A DNA stretch of 64,000 nucleotides from Dipteris shenzhenensis (taxonomy: Eukaryota > Polypodiophyta > Polypodiopsida > Gleicheniales), in assembly GCA_047967505.1 (NCBI GenBank), contig CM106540.1, one strand, 5' to 3'. A program made the position numbers and the translations under genes. This document shows, in pieces, positions 10,483 through 22,770 of this stretch. Below the pieces are notes generated by a model. The model saw only the letters and a program-made list of their open reading frames with translations. It was not told the origin of the DNA and did not search any database. The first letter of the stretch is position 1. Each line of letters begins with the position of its first letter.

Positions 10483-11334
10483 CCTTTAGCTTCTTCCAGT
10501 TCTTGAAATCGCCATGCTATTTCTTCAAGGGTTTCTTACTTGCCAACTTCCCATGACTTGCTTCACTACTAATAGAGAATCTCCCTTGATCATTATCTTA
10601 TGAATTTTCAGCTTTAGTGCAACCTTTAACCCTTCATATAATGCTGCATACTCTGCCTCATTATTGCTTCCAGCTTCCAGATGCACTCCCTCCTAAATCA
10701 ACTTTCTCTCTAAATCATTAATCACATAGCCTCCTTTAGCTTGATGTAAAATCTTCCTGTATGAGCCATTAAAATTCAAGATAGATGCTCCTGTAACGAT
10801 AGCACGCTCCTCTTTATCTATCCTCTTTTCCACTTCTTTCACCAAAATGGGACTTTCTTTGTATGTTAACAGATCCGCCAGTGTGGCTCTAGAAGTGCTC
10901 TCCACCAAAAATGAGAAAGTATATTCTTGTAGTTCAACCAACCACTTCATCATACTCCGAGAAAGGGCTGAATTATTGACCAATTGAGGCAATAAAGTGT
11001 AGTAAGTCAAAACAACAAATGGCTTCGAGATAAGATATGCCTTGAACTTCCTGCAAGCATACACTAAACTTGACAGAACTAGCTCTACCTCTGTATATCT
11101 CCTCTCTACTTCTGTCTTAACTCTGCTAGCATAATACATAGGCCTCATATAATGGGACTGCTCCCCTTTTTGCAATAAGATGGCTCCCACAGCATCTGGT
11201 CCAAATGATGGGTTTACATAAAAGGTATGAGAGAAATCTGGAGCTTTCACACATGCAATCTCTCCCAACACTTCCTTCACTCTATTGAACACTGCTTCAC
11301 AATCTTCACTCCATTGTAGAGGCTCTTCTTTCAT
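10483..11334 (-). pseudogene. gypsy RNase H plus second RNase H-like domain (outer element)
   Basis: The 11334-10693 frame carries the Ty3/gypsy RNase H: a connection region with WSEDCEAVFNRVKE, FYVNPSFGPDAVGAILLQ, YYASRVKTEVERRYTEVE and a thumb-like tail. It runs into a second RNase H-like domain with FNGSYR, then about 10590-10690 SNNEAEYAALYEGLK and GDSLLVVKQV. A duplicated RNase H is the mark of the Tat lineage. A stop after ERKLI (about 10693) and later stops break it. The frame is interrupted downstream by the solo LTR and the gypsy-2/CACTA-A block. Confidence 0.85.
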
Positions 11335-11348
11335 AGCTTCTTTCCCTC

Positions 11349-12316
11349 TTCTTTCATAGCTTGTTGCAAAGGGTACAACAACTGAGAGACCAAATGTATG
11401 AATCTTGTCATATACTTCACTTTCTGCACAAAAGTCAGTAACTGTTTAGATGTAGAGGGAGCTAGAAGTAAGATAAGGGCTTTCACCTTCTCTGGATCAA
11501 GTTAAATGCCATTTTGAGACACTATATGTCCCAATAACTTCACTCTGGAGCATCCCAAATGACACTTCCGTGGATTGAAATGTCCTCCCATTTCATCCAT
11601 TCTGTGGAACGCTTGATCCAGCCTCCATGCATGCTCTCTCTTGGAACTGTATAGACATATATCATCCAGAAATGCTCTCATAAATTTATCAATGAAAGGG
11701 GCTAACACTTCATCATCAATATTCTCCTGATACCATGCCGGTGCATTTTTCAATCCAAATGGCACTACTCTGTAATAAAAGCAATCCCATGTTGTGATAA
11801 ATGTAGTTTTGATTTGATCTTCCTCTACAATTGAGATTTGGAAGTACATCCTGAATATCCATCACACATTGTACCTTATATACCCTGCCACTCTATCCAA
11901 TATATTATCAATAAAAAGAAGAAGATAATGATTGCTTTTTGTTACCACATTAAGAGGTTTGTAATCAATGCATAGTCTCCATCCTCCTATGTGCTTGGGA
12001 ATGATTACCACTAGATTGCTGCAATCTAAATGCTCCACCGGATATATTAGCCTAGCTTTGACAAACTTATTTAACTCCTCTCTCGACACATGCAAAAGCT
12101 CTTTGTGTATTCTCCTCAACTTCTAAAACATAGGATTGCTGCCTTCTTTTAGCTCAATGTGCATTGGCTCAAATATGAAACCCCTGATCTCTTCATGTGA
12201 GGTAATGAACAGCTTTTGATACTGATGAATGACCTTCATATACTTCTCCTTCTCCACTCCTTAGCTTACTCTCCTCCTTAGCTTCTTGAATTTCTGCTAC
12301 TTGCAATTCATATGCA
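11349..12316 (-). pseudogene. gypsy reverse transcriptase (outer element)
   Basis: Blocks in order on the minus strand are: RRIHKELLHVSREELNKFVK and LIYPVEHLDCSNLVVIIPK (12119-11990), WRLCIDYKPLN, a broken DGYSGYFQI region at the 11862/11849 stop, TTFITTWDCFYYRVVPFGL, AFLDDICLYSS (the catalytic FLDD, about 11650-11680), and HFNPRKCHLGCSRVKLLGHI. Stops and a frameshift occur near 11855 and 11495. The frame upstream runs to 12316, where the CACTA element begins, and resumes at 27306. Confidence 0.85.
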
Positions 12317-12411
12317 CACTACTAGACACCGATCCTAGTGCGACACTTAAGTACCGACGTTTAGCATGCGCGGGGTGCTAATCATTAGTATTGGAGTGGG
12401 GTTCGTGAAGG

Positions 12412-12487
12412 GTCACTATATAGCGACTTTTATCAGATTGGTAATTCTCGTTATATAGTGACACTGAGATAGTTTTCTATAGCGATG
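12412..12487. promoter_or_regulatory. Subterminal palindromes, left end of CACTA element
   Basis: GTCACTATATAGCGAC lies at 12412-12427, a TCGTTATATAGTGAC variant at about 12448-12462, and a half site CTATAGCGATG near 12477-12487. The first lies about 95 bp inside the CACTA terminus, the position of TnpA-type subterminal repeats in En/Spm. Confidence 0.7.
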
Positions 12488-14443
12488 TTTTATAGAGAGT
12501 TTTTTTTCCCATACGGACCTTAAAAGATAGTTTTTCCCAATGACAATTTTTTTTAAATTTTCATATAGGTTTGATCTTTTGAGAGAGTAAAAGTACAAGA
12601 GCATGTACATCAAGCCTTTAAAGCTCATATATTCATGTCCAAGTTTGAGATGGAAAAAAATCAATGAAGAGAATTTACATCAACGGTTTGGAGATCATGA
12701 TATTGAGGAAGAAGCCGACGATCATCAAGACTCACCACACTTTATTGAAGAAGATGATCAAGTACTCTTAGGTGAACGTACGATGCTAGAGTACAATAAT
12801 GATATAGGATATCAACTCGGTATAGAGTTAGAGATAGACTTGTTTGGTGCATTAGACTTGGCTCAAGATGTCTTCCTCCCGTACGATGTCATTATGCGCA
12901 TCTTCCTCTTGGCTCATATTGTGATCTTCATCTTCTTCGCTAGATCCATCTAGATCAATTGGATCCGGCATTGGTAGTGGCATCTCCATATCCCCATCTC
13001 TATCTTCAAAAATTTACTTACTTCATAGTGCAACTTGGATCACATACCACCATCTTGGATCATAACGATGCAGATGAAAAACCATCTATATTGAAGATGG
13101 GTGCCAAATTCCATCAATTACATATATGAAATTATGCTTAAGTACATGTATCAATGGATCTTTAAAAACAAAAGCTTCGATTAATTAAATCATTAGTATG
13201 CAGCTGCTCACAGTGCTCGAGAAGAACAAAAGTATCACTTTCATCGGTCCAAAGTTTGGTGGAGTCTATTGCAAAGAAACTGCTACTGTCTTTTCTCACT
13301 GTCGCATGGGGACCGTTGTAAATAGTTCTAAACCATTTTACATCAAGAATGAAAATACTAAATCGTCTGAAATCAACTTCATAGATTTCGCATATGGTTC
13401 CATAATAATCCAATTGTGAGGAGAGAAGATTGGTATTCAAAGCACTTGCTCGGCTATCTTGTGTGAAGGTAGCCATGACTCCACAATCATATGTCACTCT
13501 CTTTGAATCAATGTGTTCCATGTGAAAATGTCGTTCATATGACCATAATGCACTGTACTTTTTGTAATGTAAAAGAGCATCATTAAAACAATGAAGATGC
13601 ATATATTTTATAGCGTAAATAATTACTTAATTATGTCAAGAGGTAAGAAACTTACATGCATCATACATCCAGATGATAACTCTCGCTCGTGCTTGTTTAT
13701 TGTCTCTCCATCACGTTCGGCTTTACATAGAGTGAGTTGTAGCCAATCAAGTGACATGTGAGTGGCGAGAAGAGCCAGATCCCATGGATATGGTTGTGAT
13801 CGCCTGTACATTACTTTGAATCTAGTTCTTGCATTCATTCTTTCTGCTTTGGCCGCTTCATATCTCTCAATCCACTTCTGCATCTCCTTGTTATTGAGGA
13901 TATAAAACTTATTGAATTTCTCCATTTGCTCTTCGCTCATCTTTCTTTTAATCCATTTTCCTTGGAGAACCTCACCAATGATGCGATCATCATCCTTGTT
14001 ATGCCAAGCTTGCAGCATATCGAGATCCGTGGATGCAAGAAACTCCGTGATATATACTAATGACTCTTGCACAAGCCATCCCTCTGCCATGCTTTCTTCA
14101 GGTCTTGCTCTTTGTCTTACAAATCCCTTTAAAGTTTTCATAAACCGCTCGAGAAAAAACATCCACCAACTATGAACGGTACCTGCAATGGCCACCTCAT
14201 CAACTATGTGCACAAGCAAGTGCACTTGAGTTGTCATAATGCTTGAGGGAAAGTGCTTCTCAAGCAAGCATACGGCTTCGATGGATTTCACCCTAGCCTT
14301 CTTGATGCTCGATATGGAGATCTCTTTTTGAGATATCCACCTATTTCACATGCCCATGTAAGATATATTCATTATCAGTCTACATATAATTCAGCTTAAA
14401 TTGAAGAAAATGCAATCAATGAAATTTGATAGTAAGCATACCT

Positions 14444-14461
14444 CACAATACCACTAATCTT
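14444..14461. repeat. LINE target-site duplication, left copy
   Basis: CACAATACCACTAATCTT here recurs exactly at 21847-21864 on the other side of the LINE. The last T merges with the poly(A) complement. Confidence 0.95.
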
Positions 14462-14903
14462 TTTTTTTTTTGAGAAAAAACAGTGCTAATTATATTACTT
14501 CGAGAACAAAATACAAGAGGTTAGCTTATAGCTGACGGTTGCGTTCACAAACCGGACGCAGCCCTAAAAGGTAGCATAATAAATCATACTCTCACGGAGG
14601 GATATGCTGAGTGTGAATGAACAGCCATCGGGGTGGTGAGTAGTGCCACCGAAGGCCCTGCGTAGTCTGCTCGAAGAAGAGGCTCTGTGTGTCCCAAGCC
14701 TGGAGGAAGTGTCTCCGCTTCTCCTGACCAGCCCGGGAGTCTCCCTGAATCTGGTCCCACTGGCCTCTGAGGGTATGAATAATCTCACTCCAAATCTCCG
14801 CCATAATCTGGGCAGTCGATAAGGAAGTGCCACCGAGGATCTGCGCGCAGCGCGAGGTCCAGATGTGCCATCCTGTAATGCTGCTGATAATCTCCCAGAT
14901 TGG
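14461..14903 (-). other. LINE 3' UTR and poly(A) tail
   Basis: This is the stretch between the ORF2 stop and the poly(A) complement (14461-14471). It is less GC-rich than the coding part near the tail. On the element strand AATAAA-like sequence near 14570-14580 (complement of TAATAAATCATA) is not close to the tail. No gene is present. Confidence 0.7.
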
Positions 14904-17900
14904 CTACCTCTCCCGAACTCCTGTATCAGCCTCTGCTAGGTGCTGTGGGATACCCTCGAGCGGCCCCCACGTCCCCTGTGTGATAAGGAAGGTGGGGTCC
15001 TGCTGGCATGCCTCGAACAAGTGATGAAGACCAGGTGCGGTGCTGCACCAACAGAACGCGCCCCAAGTGATCACTCCTAGCTCTGGTGCTGCGCGGGTAA
15101 GAAGCCCGAAGGTCCACCTCCACACTTCTTGGGCACGCGTGCAGCTCCACAGGCAGTGTTTTGGTGACTCCTCGTCCGCATGGCAAATCTGACAGCAACC
15201 GTCCTGGCCTATCTGCCTCAGCCAGCTCCCCACTGGAAGACCTTTGTGGGCAAGAAGCCACAGGAAGTATGAGATCTTCCGCGGCCGCCAGCTCTCCCAC
15301 AAGGCCTTCCAGAATGCCTGCAAAAAGAACCTGGAAATACCCTGTGCGTACCAGCTAGGTCGCTGGGTGGGGGGGCGGCTCTGCATCCTCCCGAGAACTC
15401 GCCTGCCCAGAGTCGTGCTGTAAGCAAAAAAGGAAGTCGGCCCCTGTCCTGTCACAATCTCTGGCCACCACCACTCTCCTGGGTCCCACTCAAGCTCTGA
15501 CAAGGCCCGCCCCTCCCATAGCCAAAGACGCCAAAGCTGCAACTGGTCCTGCTCGATACTAGGGTCGGTACGCCAGACCTTCCCCAGAAGGCCTACGACC
15601 CTAACCCTCTGCCACGGGAGTAGGGGGTCGATGAGCGCATCCTCTCTCCTGAGTCGTCCATCCCCTAAAACCGCGAAGAAGGCGATAGAGGAGTCATCCA
15701 AACGTCCTGCGACCACCAGTGGGATGCCACGGGGGGTGAACTGTCCCAGCCAACGGGTGTCTCCAGGCATGAGGACCTGAGGCTCAGGTGGAGCCAACCA
15801 AGCGGCTGGGATCGCTCCGTCAATCTCCATGCGTCTCGCCTGGACTCCACGTGCACCTCCAGCTGCGACTGCAAGATCGGTCATCTCCAGATGTCTGTAC
15901 GTATCCCTCCAAACTCGAAGGGACCGGGCTGGCCCCCTCATCCAGCCGTCCCACCTGATATGTGATCTCTCCCCCAACTGAAGGCCCTCGGCATCTCTGA
16001 CCTGCCCATTCCAGACGAGCGGCTGGCGATCGATCTCCTCCTGACAACTGGGCTGGGACTGTATGAGACTGAGACAAAGCCGCCTCCAAACCATGAGGAG
16101 GCTACGAACGAGTGGAGAACGGGGCTGAGTGAGCGGGGCAGAAGTGAAGATCCACCTGAGGGATGGTGGCCACTCTCCACCTCGGCGCGGGACACAAGAG
16201 CCTATTCCCTGCTGAAGTAACATCTTCCACGTCTGCCCCCCCGGGGTCAAACCGCGGATGACAAGCTTGCCTAACAAGGCCTGACTCTGAAGCTCTGGAT
16301 CGATAACCCCCAGGCCACCCTCAGCCTGTGGAAGAATGACTGTCTGCCAAGCAACCCTGGCTCTGGTATCTCTAAGACCATCCTCCCCAGACCAAAGGAA
16401 GTTCCGAACCAACCTCCTGAGCTGTGCCACGCTGGATCTTGAGAAGCACCAGCATGAAGCCACATACCAAGCCGTGGCTAGAAGGACTTGGTTAACTACC
16501 AGGGCACGACCTGCAAGAGACAGCTTAGCAGTACTCCAGAAAGCCAGCTTCCGTCGGATGGAGTCTAGCACCGGGAGAAACTGCTGAGCTGGCGTGATGT
16601 CTAGGCCAACCTGGAAGCCAAGGTATCTAGCTCGTGGAATCCATCTGAAACCCAGAAATCGCCCCCACTGAGAACACGCCCCAGGGTCTGTGAGAAAACC
16701 AACTGACTTGTTCCAGTTGATTTTCGCACCAGCGGCCGAACAGAAGACCTCCAAGGCCATCCGCACCCTCTCTAGCATCCTCTCATCATCCTGGACATAA
16801 AGGGCTGTATCATCTGCGTACTCCGAGTCCAGAAGCTCCGTGTCCTCCCGAAGTGGAAGGCGAACCCCCTGGATCCCGGTAGACCTCGCCCGAAGGTAGT
16901 AAGTCATGGCCTCGGCGAAGAAAAGAAATAGGTAAGGAGCAAGGGGGCAACCCTGACGCACTGATCTCTCCAGGCTAAAGCGCTCACCCATCCTGCCTCC
17001 AATGATGACCCTGCTAGACGCTGTCCTGTACAAAGCTGAGATACCCTGAATCCATCCTGCGGGGAAACCTAGCCGCTCCAGAGTCCCCTCCAAAAAGGCC
17101 CAATCCACGCGATCGTAGGCCTTCTCAAAGTCGAGAAGTAGAATGGCAAGGTGTGATCCACTGTGCTGAGCCCACTCCGCTGCCTCTAAAAAGGTGAAGA
17201 CATTATCCAAGATACTGCGATCCTGGACAAAGCCTGTCTGAGTGTCATGAATGAGGTCTGGGAGTAGAGGCCGAACTCTGGCACTGATCATCTTAGCGAG
17301 GATTTTGTAGGCGGTAGTAAGGAGAGTGATCGGACGCCACTGGCGGATCTCCTGTCTATCTCCTCCCTTCGGGATGAGGCAAATCAGTCCCGAAGAGAGG
17401 CTCTCTGGCATCAAACCGCTGCTGAAAATCCCCTGCAGAGCTGCAAGGAGGGGCTGAGGGATCTGGTCCCAGAAGGAAGTGAAGAAAGCTCGGGGAAGCC
17501 CATCCTCTCCTGGGCATTTCTGTCCGTCGATAGCCATCAAGGCCTCCAGCATCTCATCCGAGGTAAACGGCGCCAACAACATCGCCTGCATGCTAGGCTG
17601 GACCAGGGATGGAATGTGCCTCCACACCTCCTCACGGGCACGACTAGCACGAGGGGCAAGCGGCTCCTACTGGAAGAGGGTCCTGTAGAAGTCAGTGGCC
17701 AACCCCAGGACCTCCCCCGAATCCGTAACGATGTGACCATCCGCTGTCCTGAGACTCCGAAGCTGATCACCTGCAGCTCTCTGGCCATGCGTCCTGAAGA
17801 ACTCTCTGCACATCCGATCACCCTTCCAGGCCCAGAAGGAGAGAGAGGCGTGATAGGAAAACTCTGAACGGCGCTGGAGTGTCTCCTCCAGGAGTGCTCT

Positions 17901-18974
17901 GGCTCGAAGGGCCTGGATCCGAAGCTCCTCCGAGCCCGGGGAAGCCTGCTGGAGTCGCTGAATGGATGCGAGGTCCCTCCGAAGAGCTCTCTCTCTACTC
18001 CACCACTCCTGACGAACCTGTAGGGCTGCTAGCTGGCAGATCTGGCTGGACTCCTGCAGAGCCTGCGCAACTGAGTCCAGCAAATCCATGCACTCCCCCC
18101 AATCTCTGTCCCAAAGACTGCAAATACTGCTACGCACGTCCTCCCTCGAGAAAATAGAATCGGGAATCCTGCATGACCGGGGGGGGAGGGTCTGGGCTGC
18201 CTAATCTAATGAGAGGAGTACCGGCGCATGGTCGGAAAGTGTCGTCCCTGGAACTATACCCGCCTGACCGCCTCTACTGATGGCCCAATCACTGACATAG
18301 AATCTATCAAGCCTCTCCAGGAGTCTGCCTCCTTCCCTGCGGAAGCCCCAAGAGAAGTCCAGGCTCACGTGCCAATGCCGGAAGGACGGGTCTCTCCAGC
18401 TGTCCCTACTTCCTGTCGTGAAGATGAAGGAGTCCCAAGCTGACTGCTCTGCCTGAGCCATACCTGTAAACTCCGGACCTCTGCCCTACTGGTCCTCCAA
18501 TGACTTCAGATTGTTGAAGTCACCTCCAACAATCCAGGAATCCATGACTGGAAGAATCCCTGTAAGTGTCCTCTAGAAAGTGGCTCTGCATCGGAGGTTT
18601 GTAGGAGCGTAGATGTTGAGTATTCCAATTTTGGATCCCTCCAAATCCAGGCCTACCCAAAGGGCTCGGCCTAGGATCAACGTGCCATGACCGAAAACTC
18701 CCTGGGCTAACTGCTCGCACACGGAGGTACAGACACCCCCACTCCTCCCCTGTGCGCCGATCGAGGGCTCCCAGTAAGTGTAGGAATGTCCAGGGAGAAC
18801 CTTCCCGTAGCTACGGGAATGAGCCGCAGAGAGCTTGTGCTCCTGGAGCAGAAGTACATCCAAACGACCAATCACTGCAGGCTGAAGTTCCTGCCGCAAA
18901 ATGAGCTTCCTGGGACCACGGGTGCCAGAAGAGTGAAACCCGTTCACATTCCAGGATACGAGGTGTAGGCTCAT
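14904..18974 (-). pseudogene. LINE ORF2: endonuclease, reverse transcriptase, zf-RVT
   Basis: ORF2 nicks target DNA and copies the RNA into it. It starts at an ATG (18974-18972) overlapping the ORF1 stop. The APE endonuclease has SWNVNGFHSSGTRGP, LLLQEHKL, GGVCTSV and NIYAPTN (18974-18573). Its C-terminal part follows in shifted frames: SFRHWHVSLDFSWG, RLDRFYVSD and LSDHAPVLL (18461-18201). A basic linker (18137-17667) follows. An in-frame TAG (about 17667) leads into the 907-codon RT: GLICLIPKGGDRQEIRQWRP, LLDFEKAYDRVDW, SVRQGCPLAPYLF, and the catalytic YADDTALY. The tail has a zf-RVT domain (CCQICHADEESPKHCLWSC). It needs about two frameshift repairs and one or more stop changes to read through, so it is recently inactivated. 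Confidence 0.92.
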
Positions 18975-21063
18975 GGCGAGGGATGGGGGGCTGCGAACAA
19001 CTGTCTGCTCGCGGTCGAAGTCGATGAAGAATCAGGCATGTCGGAATGGAGGCGCTGCCGCTTATGAGAAGGTTTGGAGGGGGAGACGGGATCGTCCTGC
19101 CCGTCCTTCAACACCTTCAACAAAGGCGAGAGGCCTTTGGTGCCATGAACAAATGCTTTCTCGAGCCAGCTCGAGATCTCTGAAGTGGTCATCCCATAGA
19201 AGGTGCGGAGTTTCTGATGGGACCAAGCTCTGACATCCTGGGGGAGAGGCCATGACGGGGTAGGTCTGAGGATCACAATCAGTCGGAAGCGTTTGGCGGC
19301 GCAGCGCCACCGCAAGCGCACATCGCCCTCGGACCACTGAGTCTCGAGAAGCTGCCCACCGGACGGGCCTATCCAGGAACAGACCTGGGCGTGTGTCTGC
19401 TCTCTGAGCGCCTCCCAAACCGAGTCGTCTGTCCAGGTCTCGGTGCCATCGCTGAGGAACGTGAAGGCGAAGCTAGGGCCATCCCTAGGGGCCAAGGCGA
19501 CAATCTTCCCATCCGCCCCTTTGCGGAGCAAGAAGATGCTGATGTCGAGATAAGCCGGGAAGGTCCCAAGGTCGGCCACGTCCAAGTAGTCCCAGGGGCC
19601 TGATCTGTAAAAGTCTCGAGGAAGCGCTCTCTCTTGAGGCTGAGACCCATCAGAGTCTGCCACTGAGGGGCTAGCGGCCATGGAAGCCTGCTCCGGTGGT
19701 GGTGTAGACTCCGGGTGTCCTGCCAGCGGGGGGGGAGGGGGAGGAGGCTGAGGGGTAGGTGACTCGAGCTCCACGGAGGCGACTGGCGGAGCAGATGGAG
19801 GAGGCGGAGCGGGGGCTGCCCTCGACTGGGAAGCCGAGGGTGCAGCTAACACTATAGAGGAGTCGAGGGGAGCGGAGGGAGGGGGGGGATGGGGACTCCT
19901 CTGGAGCTGGGGCTGAGAGGGAGGAGAAGGAGACTGAGGAGGAAGAGACGGAGGCTGAGGCTGCGGGCCGGGCGATGGGAGGGGAAACTGGGGAGGGGAC
20001 TGGGACTGAGTGGAAAGGGGCGGGGGAGCGGGAGAGGGGGGGATCTGAGGCTGTGAAGGGCGGCCTGCCGTCGACGAAGAAGCTCTCCCAGATCCCTGGG
20101 GCAGCTGCCTGTCAGGTCTCTGGGGTGCTGCTGCCGGAAGGGTAACCTCTGCCTCCTTGCCTTTATCCGAGATCTTCTTGTTCCTTCCTCTTTTCCTTCT
20201 AACCTCGGTCCAGCCACCCACTAACTCTGGACCGGGCTGCGCCTGCCTCGGCTCCTCCTGACGTGACTGTCCGGGGGGGGCGGGGGCGGAGGAGGCGGGG
20301 ACGGGGGGGGTCGAGATGAATTGGCGAAGCGTGGGCACGCAGCCGCCAAGTGCCCAAAGCCATGGCACCTCAGGCACTGACCTGGCTGTCCGGTGACTAT
20401 CATGCTCTGGGTGATGCTGCCGGCATCTGTCACAATCTCGATCACTGCAGGGAGGGTCGCAGGGTCTGCCACAGCCACTCGGACACGGGGGGCTCCTGCC
20501 GTGGTCACCGCATCGGCGAAGGTGTCGTGCATAACCCATCCAAAATGGGAGCCCAAGTCCCTGACAATCGGCCGCAGCTCAGCAGCAAGCCCTGGAAAAA
20601 CAAGTGTCACTGGGTGGCGAGGTATACGGAACCGAACATCAAAATCTGCTGCGCTGAATCCACGGTACCACGGGACTATCATGATAATCTTTCCATCCAC
20701 CGCTGTGGGGGAACCGGCAATCAGGTTGCTCGCAGCTTTCTCATTGGTGAGTTTGAGCCAGAAGATGCCCCTTCCCATAAGGGCCACCTCCTCAATATGG
20801 CCATCCTCTAGCAGGAGAGTGGACTGGAGCCAGTCCCTGATGGCTGCTCTGGAGGGAGAGTGTCCAATGACTCTACCGTAAACAGAGGTACGGGCAAAGT
20901 CAGTGGCAACCTCCTGCACACGAGATGATTGTTGCTCTGTCAGGATAACACGGTAGGCATCTGGAGAGGGAGGGTCCGACTGGGCCTCCGGATCCGGGCA
21001 GGGGGCCGCCATACCGCCAAGACTAACTGCAAGCTTCCGATGAAGAACAGGCTGCCACCCCAA
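18971..21063 (-). pseudogene. LINE ORF1: DUF4283-like RNA-binding protein with zinc knuckle
   Basis: The protein begins MGWQPVLHRKLAV and has a DUF4283-like N-terminal domain (GRVIGHSPSRAAIRDWL, GRGIFWLKLTNEKAA, WYRGFSAADF) and a CCHC knuckle CLRCHGFGHLAAAC at about 20320-20370. That frame stops at 20221 just after a Pro run encoded by G/C homopolymers. The other frame (from about 20539 through 18971) continues with a long Pro/Ser/Gln linker and a C-terminal domain (about 19640-18980) that I cannot name. A one-base slip in the homopolymers near 20270-20310 would explain the break. Its stop codon TGA (18973-18971) overlaps the ORF2 ATG. Confidence 0.88.
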
Positions 21064-21846
21064 AAGGGGAGATGAAGCGGGAGGATGGCGCCTGGGTATG
21101 GAAGGGTTGGTGGTGGAGGCGGAGGGTGGAGGCGGGGTGGGGAAGTGAAGCAGAGGGGCGGGCGAAGCGAGGTGGGTGAACGGGGGGGGGTCGGGTGAGG
21201 CGGGGTGAAGGGTACGGGGCAGGCGGGTGGCGCGGGAGGGCGGGGGGGGCGGGGGTGCTGTGAAAAAAAAAAAAAAAAAACAGTGGCGCGGAAGGACGCG
21301 GGGGGAGCGGAATGAAGGCGAGGGGGGTGGAGCGGAAGGACGCGGGGGGAGCGGAATGGAGGCGAGGGGGGGTGGAAGGCGGAGTGGCAGAGAGGTGGGT
21401 GAGGGCGCGGGGGACGGGGGGGAGCGGGATGGAGGCGGGGAGCGAGGGGGTCAGGTGGAGTGAGCGAGGCGGGTGAGCGAGGGGCGGGTCGGGTGAGCGA
21501 GGGGGGCGGGTGAGCGAGGGCGGGCGGGGGGGCGAGGGCGGAGAGGCAGGGGGCGGGGGATGGGAGGCGGCGAGCAAGGCGGAGGGATGGGGGGCGGGTG
21601 AGCGAGGTGGCGGGTGAGGGGGATGGCGAGCGGAAGGCGAGGGTGGAGAGACAGGGGGCGGGGGGTGGTCGCGGCGGGGGGGGGGGGGCTAGGGAGTGGA
21701 GGTAGCTAGCGAGGGGGAGAGGGAAGCTCATAGGAGCGTCTCGCGTCAGCCATACTATGAGGTTCCGGAGGCTGACACTCTTGCTTCCATTTGGGCTGAG
21801 ATTATCTTCACTCTTAGGAGTCAGTGGGAGCGGTGTTGTACAGGCA
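21064..21846 (-). other. LINE 5' UTR, extremely C-rich on the element strand
   Basis: On the plus strand this is runs of G (up to about 14 at 21679-21692) with GCGGG and GGGGGCGGG units. On the element strand it is pyrimidine-rich. The Pro/Ser-rich open frames here are compositional. This is the expected place for an internal LINE promoter, but no defined promoter element can be recognised. Confidence 0.65.
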
Positions 21847-21864
21847 CACAATACCACTAATCTT
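21847..21864. repeat. LINE target-site duplication, right copy
   Basis: This is an exact copy of 14444-14461. Confidence 0.95.
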
Positions 21865-22597
21865 GAATATAGCATTTCTAACATCTCCTTGTAAGCACCC
21901 TTTTATTGTAATTGGGAGGATGAATTGTCAAAGCAACAAAGAATTCATGTAAACAATATAACATAATCATAATTACACTGACACATCACAATTATCAGTA
22001 CCCTAATCCTACAGCTGATTGTCTATGTGCTTCCAAGCTGCACAATCTGCGGGAATCTTCAATGTGTCATTAGTGGACTGATGAGATGCATGCCATGTCA
22101 TCAACTCCGCGATGGATTTGCATTTGAATATGTGTTGTATTATTGCAATGATGGGAAAGTGTCTCAAGACCTTTACCGGTATTTGCTCACCTACAAGTCA
22201 TCTCTATATCGTTGTTCCCCACACTTCAGACAACTAGCCCAATCTCCATGCTCACAATGAAAGAGAATACAGTCATTACGGCAAGAATGGATGGTATCAT
22301 AATCCATACCCACTGTTGTTAGCATCTTCTTCGCTTCATCTTGATGCGGGCATGGTATTTGGTGCAGTTAACATCTTCTGGAGCAACCTATCACAATTCA
22401 AACATACATAGGCTTTGAATAATGATGATTCGGTACACTAATCCTATAGCTTAGAATCCTTGTAAGATATTGAGCAAGCTTAGAATCTTACAACCTCACA
22501 TTGAGCAAACATTTATAGACTCCTGCATTCTTTGAATTAGAGTGACAAAGGTTTGTATCTGTTTGCTCAATAGTAGGCTATTGAAGCTTCACATGGG

Positions 22598-22770
22598 AGG
22601 AAAGAGAGGAGAAAAGAGAGGAGGAAAGAGAGGAGAAAAGAGAGGAAAAGAGAGGAGAAAAAGGAGAAAAGAGAGGAGATAAGAGAGAAAAAGAGAGGAG
22701 ATAAGAGAGAAAAAGAGGGAAAGTGAAAAGAGAAAAAGTGGGGATAAAAGAGAGAAAAAGTGGGGATACA
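22598..22770. repeat. Polypurine microsatellite in TNP2 intron
   Basis: Irregular (GAGAGGAGAAAA)n tract of about 170 bp with almost no pyrimidines on the plus strand. It lies between the two TNP2 exons ending at 22864 and starting at 22387. Confidence 0.85.

Larger units (their letters stand above)
14461..21846 (-). mobile_element. L1-type LINE, near full length, GC-rich
   Basis: A 7.4-kb minus-strand element with a C-rich 5' UTR (21064-21846), ORF1 (18971-21063), ORF2 (14904-18974), a 3' UTR and a poly(A) tail seen as a T-run at 14461-14471. It is flanked by an 18-bp direct repeat. Read on the element strand the duplicated target begins AAGATT, compatible with L1-type nicking at a T/A junction. 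The body is GC-rich (around 60% by eye), while the surrounding CACTA and gypsy DNA is AT-rich. Few disruptions and an exact target duplication make it one of the youngest insertions in the complex. Confidence 0.95.

Noticed and set aside
12603-12953. 116-codon plus-strand acidic ORF
   Set aside because: It lies antisense to the acidic tail of TNP2, whose stop is at 12852 on the other strand. GAT/ATC-rich codons make both strands look acidic.
14827-18968. Plus-strand ORFs of 60-92 codons opposite LINE ORF2
   Set aside because: They are antisense shadows in GC-rich coding DNA where stop codons are rare.
20940-21884. 314-codon Pro/Ser-rich minus-strand ORF
   Set aside because: It is the C-rich LINE 5' UTR read through. 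The composition keeps the frame open, and the real ORF1 start is at 21063 in another frame.
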